The position numbers and the translations under genes were made by a program. A stretch of DNA of 10,937 nt. Source: Bacteroidota bacterium. Its GTDB lineage: Bacteria; Bacteroidota; Bacteroidia; Chitinophagales; UBA10324. Where the stretch lies: NCBI GenBank assembly GCA_003455275.1, contig DMRR01000212.1:1-10937 (forward strand), given 5' to 3'. Shown here in pieces: positions 6,106 through 10,937 of this stretch. The first letter of the stretch is position 1. Each line of letters opens with the position of its first letter. The notes under the pieces are model-generated. The model worked only from the letters and a program-made list of their open reading frames with translations. It was not told the origin of the DNA and made no database searches.

Positions 6106-8160
6106 ATGAAAAAAATATTTCTGTTTCTTGTTTTTGTTTTTTCTCTCTCAGAAATTTCTTCAGCCCAAATTGTCAAGGATGCCGTTAACTGGAGTTATTC
6201 AACAAAGGAGTTAGGTGGAGGAGTTATTGAACTTACATTTTCTACTTTGATTAAAGATGGATTCCATGCGTATTCAAAAGAGGAAAACCCTGATTTCACA
6301 CCGGCGCCTGGTGTATTGAGTTTTGAAAAAAATAAAAATTTCGAACTGGTTGGAACCTGGAAAGAGGCTGGAAACAAAGTTGAGGTTGACGAACCAAGTT
6401 TGAAAGAGCATTACATCGAGTTTACCAATAACTTAAAGCTCATTCAGAAAATAAAATTGCTTAAGAAAAGTGTCAATATAAAAGGAACCGTAGATTATCA
6501 GATTTGCAATGAAGCCTATTGCATTCCAACCGAATACACAATTTATAATTTCAACATCGAACTTCATTCTGATGCAGTGAATGAAACTGTTTTGTTATCT
6601 GATACTGCAAAAAAAGATCCTTCAGCTCAAACGGATACAGTGAAAGTTGATACAACTTCAAAATCAACTTCTGAAATAAAACCAATTCAAATCACGAATG
6701 AAAATGCAACCGATCCACTCTGGAAAATTTTTCTTTATGGATTCGGAAGTGGTTTGCTCGCACTTATTCAACCGTGCGTGTTTCCGATCATTCCACTCAC
6801 GGTTAGCTTTTTTACAAAGCGAAGCAAAACGAAAGCACAAGGCAGAATCAATGCAATGGTTTATGCCGGAAGCATTCTCGTCATCTTCATCGTGTTCGGA
6901 TTTTTGGTGTCGCTCTTGTTTGGTTCTGATGCATTGAATTCATGGAGCAGCAGTTGGCTATTCAATCTCGTATTTTTTGTGTTGCTGTTTTTGTTCGCGC
7001 TCTCGTTCCTCGGAGTTTTTGAAATAACGCTGCCGAATAGTTGGATAAATAAAACAGAAGCTGCCGCAGACAAAGGCGGTTACCTCGGAATTTTCTTCAT
7101 GGCTTTTTCACTCGTGCTCATTTCATTTTCATGCACGGTTCCCATTATTGGAAATCTTCTTCCGCTTATTACAAAAGGTGATGCACTTCGCCCACTCGTT
7201 GGGTTGGGTTCATTTGGTTTGGCGCTCGCCATTCCATTTGGATTCTTTGCATGGTTCCCTGGTTTCTTACAATCACTTCCGCGTTCCGGTGGATGGATGA
7301 ACACCGTGAAAGTCACACTCGGATTTCTTGAACTTGCATTGTGTTTAATTTATCTTTCAAAAGTTGACCTTGCTTATCACTGGGGAATTTTATCTCGCGA
7401 TATTTTTTTGGTGTTGTGGGTTATCATTTTTGCGGTGCTTGGTTTGTATCTCATTGGCAAAATCAAACTCTCACACGATGGAGACCTGCCGCACATTTCA
7501 GTTGGGAGATTGCTTACAGCCATTCTTGCACTCTCCATTTCGCTTTATCTCTTTCCAGGAATTTTCGGTGCGCCTTTAAAACCAATCAGTGGTTACTTGC
7601 CACCGCAGGCAACTCAGGATTTCGACTTATCAAAAATTTTGATTGAAGGATTTTCATCAGGAGCAAATTCATCCGACACCACTACCACGAGACATAACTA
7701 CTCGGATATTTTTCATTCACCACATGGCATTCCTGCTTACTTTGATTATGATGAAGGAATTGCAGCAGCAAAAAAATTACATAAGCCGGTGATGCTCGAT
7801 TTCACTGGCTGGGCATGTGTAAACTGCCGCAAAATGGAAGCTTCCGTTTGGCGTGATGCAGAAGTGCTGAAGCGGTTGAAGAATGATTATGTGCTCATCA
7901 GCATGTTCGTAGATGATAAAACCGAATTGCCTTCGGAGAAACGATATGTTTCAAAGTATAGCGGAAAGGAAATTGTTACACTCGGAAATTGGTATAGTGA
8001 TATCCAGGCATCGCAATATCAATCAAACACGCAGCCGCTGTATGTTCTGCTTGACAACAACAATCAGTTGCTTGCACAGCCGCGCAGTTATAATGCTGAT
8101 GTAGATGCCTATGTAAAATGGCTCGATCAAGGTTTGACTGAATATCAGAAGAGAAAATAA
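6106..8160 (+). CDS. dsbD: Thiol:disulfide interchange protein DsbD (three-domain)
   Basis: Inner-membrane reductase of 684 residues that moves electrons from cytoplasmic thioredoxin to periplasmic thiol proteins. The ATG at 6106 is chosen because it starts a clear signal peptide (MKKIFLFLVFVFSLSEISSAQ, 1-21). The frame also stays open back to an ATG at 6025, but those 27 codons are polar and repeat-rich. The domains run in the usual order: an alpha domain (about 24-155) with Cys134 and Cys139 in ICNEAYC; a Ser/Thr/Lys linker (about 156-200); a CcdA-like membrane domain (about 205-485, roughly eight spans) with Cys224 in IQPCVFPIIP and Cys343 in SFSCTVPIIG, the pair that cycles across the membrane; and a C-terminal thioredoxin-like domain (about 540-684) with the active site Cys571-Val-Asn-Cys574 in FTGWACVNCRKME. 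All six key cysteines are present, so it should be functional. Family length in E. coli is about 565; the extra length lies mainly in the linkers. A terminator-like hairpin follows. Confidence 0.93.
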   Translation: MKKIFLFLVFVFSLSEISSAQIVKDAVNWSYSTKELGGGVIELTFSTLIKDGFHAYSKEENPDFTPAPGVLSFEKNKNFELVGTWKEAGNKVEVDEPSLKEHYIEFTNNLKLIQKIKLLKKSVNIKGTVDYQICNEAYCIPTEYTIYNFNIELHSDAVNETVLLSDTAKKDPSAQTDTVKVDTTSKSTSEIKPIQITNENATDPLWKIFLYGFGSGLLALIQPCVFPIIPLTVSFFTKRSKTKAQGRINAMVYAGSILVIFIVFGFLVSLLFGSDALNSWSSSWLFNLVFFVLLFLFALSFLGVFEITLPNSWINKTEAAADKGGYLGIFFMAFSLVLISFSCTVPIIGNLLPLITKGDALRPLVGLGSFGLALAIPFGFFAWFPGFLQSLPRSGGWMNTVKVTLGFLELALCLIYLSKVDLAYHWGILSRDIFLVLWVIIFAVLGLYLIGKIKLSHDGDLPHISVGRLLTAILALSISLYLFPGIFGAPLKPISGYLPPQATQDFDLSKILIEGFSSGANSSDTTTTRHNYSDIFHSPHGIPAYFDYDEGIAAAKKLHKPVMLDFTGWACVNCRKMEASVWRDAEVLKRLKNDYVLISMFVDDKTELPSEKRYVSKYSGKEIVTLGNWYSDIQASQYQSNTQPLYVLLDNNNQLLAQPRSYNADVDAYVKWLDQGLTEYQKRK

Positions 8161-8173
8161 TTTCTTCATGATT

Positions 8174-8202
8174 CAAAAACTTTCCGTAGAGAAAAGTTTT
8201 TG
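8174..8202 (+). terminator. Terminator-like hairpin after dsbD
   Basis: CAAAAACTTT (8174-8183) and AAAGTTTTTG (8193-8202) form a perfect 10-bp stem around a 9-base loop, starting 14 bases after the dsbD stop. The stem is A/T-rich, and its right arm itself carries five T's, but no further T-run follows. It plausibly ends the plus-strand transcript before metK; the strength is uncertain. Confidence 0.55.
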
Positions 8203-8282
8203 TCTGCTGATAGCTGCAGTGATTTATTATCGAATATTGGATCTGATAAATTGCTTTTATGGAAGCAGGTCATTGGCCTTTC

Positions 8283-8312
8283 TTTGAAGTTTTACTCGGG
8301 TTATTACATTTG
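8283..8312 (+). promoter_or_regulatory. metK promoter (TTTG-N18-TACATTTG)
   Basis: TTTG at 8283-8286 and TACATTTG at 8305-8312 are separated by 18 bases and match both the -33 (TTTG) and -7 (TAnnTTTG) elements of the Bacteroidota primary sigma factor. Transcription is predicted to begin at about 8316-8319, giving a leader of about 48 bases before metK. This is the best promoter in the window because both boxes, their spacing and the position before a gene agree. Confidence 0.7.
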
Positions 8313-8316
8313 CGCG

Positions 8317-8334
8317 CCTCTGAATTCTCAGAGG
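8317..8334 (+). promoter_or_regulatory. Perfect hairpin at the predicted 5' end of metK mRNA
   Basis: CCTCTGA (8317-8323) and TCAGAGG (8328-8334) form a perfect 7-bp stem closed by the tetraloop ATTC. It starts within a base or two of the transcription start predicted from the promoter, and ends 31 bases before the metK ATG. A 5'-terminal stem-loop can protect an mRNA from decay, or the palindrome could be an operator. It is too small to be a known SAM riboswitch class. Confidence 0.6.
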
Positions 8335-8365
8335 AGAAAACACTAATTAAACCAACATAAATTTC

Positions 8366-9622
8366 ATGGCTTATTTGTTCACTTCCGAGTCAGTTTCTGA
8401 AGGTCATCCGGATAAAGTTGCTGACCAGATTTCTGATGCATTAATTGATAATTTTCTTGCCTTTGATGCACAGTCAAAAGTGGCATGCGAAACCCTCGTC
8501 ACAACCGGACAGGTGGTGCTTGCCGGAGAAGTAAAATCAAAAACATACCTCGATGTGCAGAAGATTGCCCGCGATGTGATTGTTCGCATTGGTTACACAA
8601 AGAGCGAATACATGTTCGAAGCAAACAGTTGCGGAATTCTTTCTGCTATTCACGAACAAAGTGCCGATATCAACCGAGGTGTTGAACGAAAAAATAAAAT
8701 GGACCAGGGCGCCGGCGACCAGGGAATGATGTTCGGTTATGCATGCAACGAAACTGATGATTACATGCCGCTTCCACTTGATCTTGCTCATAAATTATTA
8801 ATTGAACTCGCAGCCATTCGTCGCGAGAACAAGGAAATAAAATACCTGCGCCCCGATTCAAAATCGCAGGTGACACTGGAATATGATGACAATAACAAAC
8901 CTGTGCGCATTGATGCCATTGTGATCAGCACGCAGCATGATGATTTTGATAAGAATGACAATAAGATGCTCGCGAAAATCAAGAAAGACATCATAGATAT
9001 TCTGATTCCGCGTGTGATGAAAAAATATCCGAAGTATAAACACCTTTTCAATAACAATATTCAGTATCACATTAATCCAACCGGAAAATTTGTGATCGGT
9101 GGTCCGCATGGTGACACCGGAGTTACCGGCAGAAAAATCATTGTCGATACTTACGGCGGCAAGGGCGCTCATGGCGGTGGTGCATTTTCCGGAAAAGATC
9201 CTTCAAAAGTTGACCGTTCCGCTGCTTATGCAACTCGCCACATTGCTAAAAACATGGTGGCTGCCGGTTTGTGCGATGAAGTGCTCGTTCAGGTTTCGTA
9301 TGCAATCGGTGTTGCAAAACCTATGGGAATTTTCGTGGACACAAATGGAACTGCGAAAGTGAACATGACTGACGGCGAGATTGCAAAAAAGATTGAAAGC
9401 ATTTTTGATATGCGCCCCTATGCTATTGAACAACGCCTGAAACTTCGCAATCCAATCTATTCTGAAACGGCATCCTACGGTCATATGGGAAGAAAGAATG
9501 AAACAGTGACTAAAACTTTTTCTACTCCCGATGGAAAAACTAAGAATGTGAAAGTTGAACTCTTTACCTGGGAGAAACTGGATTATGTTTCGAAGGTGAA
9601 GAAAGCGTTTGGTCTGAAATAG
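8366..9622 (+). CDS. metK: S-adenosylmethionine synthase (methionine adenosyltransferase)
   Basis: Cytoplasmic enzyme of 418 residues that makes S-adenosylmethionine from ATP and methionine, the main methyl donor of the cell. It works as a tetramer with Mg2+ and K+. The family signatures are intact: the N-terminal [20 protein letters not shown] (5-24, ATP-binding His14), GAGDQG (115-120), the central [17 protein letters not shown] (236-252) and the P-loop-like GGGAFSGKD (270-278), followed by KVDRSAAY (281-288). Length is somewhat above the typical 380-400, as is common in Bacteroidota, which have an insertion in the middle (about 150-230). The ATG at 8366 begins exactly at the conserved N-terminus. 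It has its own promoter and a hairpin upstream and a stem-loop downstream, so it is likely monocistronic. Confidence 0.97.
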   Translation: MAYLFTSESVSEGHPDKVADQISDALIDNFLAFDAQSKVACETLVTTGQVVLAGEVKSKTYLDVQKIARDVIVRIGYTKSEYMFEANSCGILSAIHEQSADINRGVERKNKMDQGAGDQGMMFGYACNETDDYMPLPLDLAHKLLIELAAIRRENKEIKYLRPDSKSQVTLEYDDNNKPVRIDAIVISTQHDDFDKNDNKMLAKIKKDIIDILIPRVMKKYPKYKHLFNNNIQYHINPTGKFVIGGPHGDTGVTGRKIIVDTYGGKGAHGGGAFSGKDPSKVDRSAAYATRHIAKNMVAAGLCDEVLVQVSYAIGVAKPMGIFVDTNGTAKVNMTDGEIAKKIESIFDMRPYAIEQRLKLRNPIYSETASYGHMGRKNETVTKTFSTPDGKTKNVKVELFTWEKLDYVSKVKKAFGLK

Positions 9623-9628
9623 TTTGAA

Positions 9629-9659
9629 AAGTTTCGTTTCGTTCATTGCAATGAAACTT
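9629..9659 (+). terminator. Stem-loop after metK, possible terminator
   Basis: AAGTTTCGT (9629-9637) pairs with ATGAAACTT (9651-9659) over nine positions, one of them G-U, around a 13-base loop, six bases after the metK stop. Within it, TTCATTGCAATGAA (9642-9655) is itself a 14-base palindrome, giving an alternative fold. No T-run follows, so termination efficiency is uncertain. Confidence 0.42.
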
Positions 9660-9740
9660 ATTTCTGAAATTCTTATTGCTGTTGTTGCGCTATTAATACC
9701 AATAACTTCGACGAGCGTTCTAAATTATCAGACTAAATAA
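9651..9740 (+). CDS. Possible 29-residue hydrophobic peptide
   Basis: A short frame begins at ATG 9651, inside the right arm of the stem-loop after metK, and ends at TAA 9738-9740. It would encode 29 residues with a hydrophobic core (ILIAVVALLIPI, residues 7-18), flanked by a Lys at position 2 and a polar tail, the shape of a signal peptide or a single-span membrane peptide. I see no promoter or ribosome-binding feature for it, and overlap with a terminator-like structure argues against expression. It may equally be a chance frame or the remnant of a lost exported protein. Confidence 0.2.
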   Translation: MKLISEILIAVVALLIPITSTSVLNYQTK

Positions 9741-9837
9741 ATATTAATTCGCTAGGCGGTTAATGCCGCGATAGGCATAATAAATTCAGATCATTACTTT
9801 TCAGAATGAAATACCAATTCCCGGGATAAAAAATGTC

Positions 9838-10044
9838 TCACTTCACTTCTTCAAATTCAACATACTCCCCATGGTTCTCATCGGCTTTATTTCTCGTTTC
9901 TTCTTTATGAAGAATCGTGATCCTTTCTTGTTTTTTTTCAGACCTTATGAGTCGAATAGTGAATAGGTGCGGAAATAAAAATCTAATAGCGAGAATAAAA
10001 AGTATGATGTCAATAAGAGACGAATCGAAAATGCGCGCAAGCAT
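9838..10044 (-). CDS. DUF4834-like small membrane protein
   Basis: Protein of 68 residues with one N-terminal membrane span (about 8-32, IDIILFILAIRFLFPHLFTI), a basic stretch just after it (RLIRSEKKQER, inside-facing by the positive-inside rule), a charged middle, and the C-terminal GEYVEFEEVK. The combination of a short span and a terminal GEYV(D/E)(F/Y)EE motif is what I recognise from the DUF4834 family of Bacteroidota, whose function is unknown. The ATG at 10044 gives the expected short lead before the span. It lies 69 bases downstream of zapA on the same strand and converges on metK. No promoter box is visible in the 69-base gap, so read-through from the pheT-zapA transcript is possible. 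Confidence 0.6.
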   Translation of the reverse strand: MLARIFDSSLIDIILFILAIRFLFPHLFTIRLIRSEKKQERITILHKEETRNKADENHGEYVEFEEVK

Positions 10045-10113
10045 GATGCAATAGTAAAGGCCTATCAGTAATTAGCAATAAACTTTTAATTATACTCAGA
10101 GGATAGATAAATA

Positions 10114-10407
10114 TCACCCTTTCATCACTTTCATCAACTCCTGATTTGCTTCTTCCACTTTGGAAAGAAGTTCGTTCATATCACTTTCTTCGGGAGAAGT
10201 TTTTTTCAATTGCTCAGTAACAGTGAACAATGCGCTCATGGCAAGATGATCTTGCGCATCGCTGCTTTTAAACTGAAGTTTAAACTCGTGAAATTTTTCA
10301 TTGAGCAATTCAGCGGCTTTCATCACAAGCTCAGTATCTTCCTGACTAATTTTCAAAGAGTAACTGCGCTCTCCTATTTTAAGTGTGGTGCGAACTTTAC
10401 TTTCCAT
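10114..10407 (-). CDS. zapA: Cell division protein ZapA
   Basis: Cytoplasmic protein of 97 residues, normal for the family, that bundles FtsZ filaments and stabilises the division ring. The N-terminal part (1-20, VRTTLKIGERSYSLKIS) is the usual ZapA globular head entry ('I.I.g..Y.l'). It is followed by the head helices (about 22-45, AAELLNEKF) and a long C-terminal helix (about 50-95, HLAMSALFTVTEQLKK...) that would form the dimer/tetramer coiled coil. Its ATG lies one base after the stop of the coiled-coil gene upstream (ATGTAACATGG on the coding strand), so the two are translationally linked. Position after pheT and a coiled-coil gene is typical for Bacteroidota. Confidence 0.88.
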   Translation of the reverse strand: MESKVRTTLKIGERSYSLKISQEDTELVMKAAELLNEKFHEFKLQFKSSDAQDHLAMSALFTVTEQLKKTSPEESDMNELLSKVEEANQELMKVMKG

Positions 10408-10408
10408 G

Positions 10409-10708
10409 TTACATCGCTTTTATAAGGTGAATGCATTTGTCCACTTCCTTTATATACTGATTCAGTTTCTTCTTCAACTCAGCATTATCGCCGCTCTTCG
10501 AAAAAGAAACTGCTTCGCCCAGGTTTTTCACTTTCAAAAGCTCTTCTAGTTTCTCCAACTCGGTGTCCTTCATGCGAAGTTTTTCTTTGAGTGAATCGAC
10601 TTCGGTTTTCAAACGGGTGTTGTGTTCGCTGAGCGAAAAATATTTTTCACTCACACGCGCGGCGCGCGCCCGAAGTTCTTCTGCCTGTTTTAAAAGTTGC
10701 TGATTCAT
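10409..10708 (-). CDS. ZapB-like coiled-coil protein
   Basis: A 99-residue protein that is almost entirely helical coiled coil: heptad patterns rich in Leu, Glu, Lys and Arg run from about residue 4 to 62, then a short Gly/Ser break (66-74), then a last helix (75-98, LKKKLNQYIKEVDKCIHLIKAM). There are no signal peptide or membrane spans, so it is cytoplasmic. A small coiled-coil gene directly before zapA in Bacteroidota is usually regarded as a cell-division (ZapB-type) partner. That role is inferred from position and shape rather than from a specific motif. Its ATG overlaps the pheT stop (ATGA, 10705-10708) and its stop adjoins the zapA start, so the three genes form one tightly coupled operon. 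Confidence 0.72.
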   Translation of the reverse strand: MNQQLLKQAEELRARAARVSEKYFSLSEHNTRLKTEVDSLKEKLRMKDTELEKLEELLKVKNLGEAVSFSKSGDNAELKKKLNQYIKEVDKCIHLIKAM

Positions 10709-10937
10709 TTTCTTATGGTTGCTTGGGTTTGTTCTTCTAAATTTTTTATCACGCGGTTCATCAGTTGCTCGGTGTCATTGTCTGTCATTGTTTTTTGGTC
10801 ATCGCGCAAAGTCAAGCTTATTGCATACGATTTTTTTCCTACTCCAATTTTTTCGTCCCTGAACACATCAAACAATTTCACACTCTCCAAATTTTTTCCG
10901 GCGGCGCGGCGGCAGCTTGCTTCTATTTCACTGAAAG
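10705..10937 (-). CDS. pheT: Phenylalanyl-tRNA synthetase beta subunit, C-terminal fragment
   Basis: Only the last 77 residues lie in the window; the frame is open at the right edge and ends at TGA 10705-10707. The piece FSEIEASCRRAAGKNLESV..LFDVFRDEKIGVGKKSYAISLTLRDDQKTMTD...LMNRVIKNLEEQ is the second half of the C-terminal anticodon-binding (FDX-ACB, ferredoxin-fold) domain. The hallmark blocks are VKLFDVF, KKSYAISLTLRD and the Thr-Met-Thr-Asp strand that precedes the final helix. PheT pairs with PheS as a heterotetramer to charge tRNA-Phe. A TTG at 10890 could look like a start for a 61-residue protein, but the upstream residues continue the PheT domain, so this is simply a truncated gene. 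It overlaps the next gene by four bases (ATGA). Confidence 0.92.
   Translation of the reverse strand, partial: FSEIEASCRRAAGKNLESVKLFDVFRDEKIGVGKKSYAISLTLRDDQKTMTDNDTEQLMNRVIKNLEEQTQATIRK

Noticed and set aside
8161..8365. SAM riboswitch before metK
   Set aside because: The leader predicted from the promoter is only about 48 bases, and neither it nor the 205-base gap shows the multi-helix junction of SAM-I or the pseudoknot pattern of the shorter classes that I can recognise.
9751..9780. REP-like or tRNA-like element (GGCGG...CCGC / ATGCC...GGCAT)
   Set aside because: The possible stems are only four to five bases and mutually exclusive; no tRNA features or second copy are visible.
10045..10113. 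6S RNA downstream of zapA, as found in Proteobacteria
   Set aside because: The gap is only 69 bases, A/T-rich, and shows no long bulged hairpin, so it cannot hold a 6S RNA.
10705..10890. Separate 61-residue gene starting at TTG 10890
   Set aside because: The residues before it continue the PheT FDX-ACB domain without a stop to the window edge, so it is the end of pheT.
1..10937. Mobile element, phage, defence system or CRISPR array
   Set aside because: No transposase, integrase, nuclease or spaced direct-repeat array appears in any frame, and the genes are mainly housekeeping or envelope functions.

Overview
This 10.9 kb window reads as ordinary chromosomal DNA from a member of the Bacteroidota, probably an uncultured or environmental lineage near Chitinophagia/Sphingobacteriia. 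The evidence is: (i) protein families that are largely confined to that phylum (a DUF6427-type membrane protein, a DUF4834-type small protein, a long two-part PagL-like acyloxyacyl hydrolase); (ii) A/T-rich start regions without Shine-Dalgarno sequences; (iii) sites matching the Bacteroidota housekeeping promoter (TTTG ... TAnnTTTG), best seen before metK; and (iv) the gene order pheT - coiled-coil protein - zapA. Base composition looks even across the window, and I see no integrase, transposase, tRNA, rRNA or CRISPR array.

Layout. Left block, minus strand (1-2169): an edge-truncated, His-rich multi-pass membrane protein (289 residues visible), a 74-bp hairpin-rich repeat, then a PagL-like outer-membrane deacylase. 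Central block, plus strand (2185-8160): an unrecognised exported protein, a DUF6427-like membrane protein beginning at TTG, a stand-alone DsbD-alpha domain protein, purQ, and a full-length three-domain DsbD. A terminator-like hairpin follows. metK (8366-9622) is a separate unit with a near-consensus promoter and a hairpin at the predicted 5' end of its mRNA. Right block, minus strand (9838-10937): the 3' end of pheT, a ZapB-like coiled-coil protein and zapA, all packed with overlapping or adjoining stop/start codons, then a DUF4834-like small membrane protein that converges on metK.

How the genes fit together. DsbD carries reducing power from cytoplasmic thioredoxin to the periplasm. The stand-alone alpha-domain protein is its paralogue and may be an extra periplasmic acceptor. 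purQ sits between these two but belongs to purine synthesis. PagL-like and the unrecognised exported protein face the envelope and start almost back to back. pheT, zapA and metK are housekeeping genes for translation, cell division and methyl-group supply.

I found no convincing new multi-gene system. The points most worth a second look are the duplicated DsbD-alpha modules around purQ, the hairpin at the metK transcript start, the intergenic inverted/tandem repeat at 888-961, and the very tight divergent start pair at 2169/2185.
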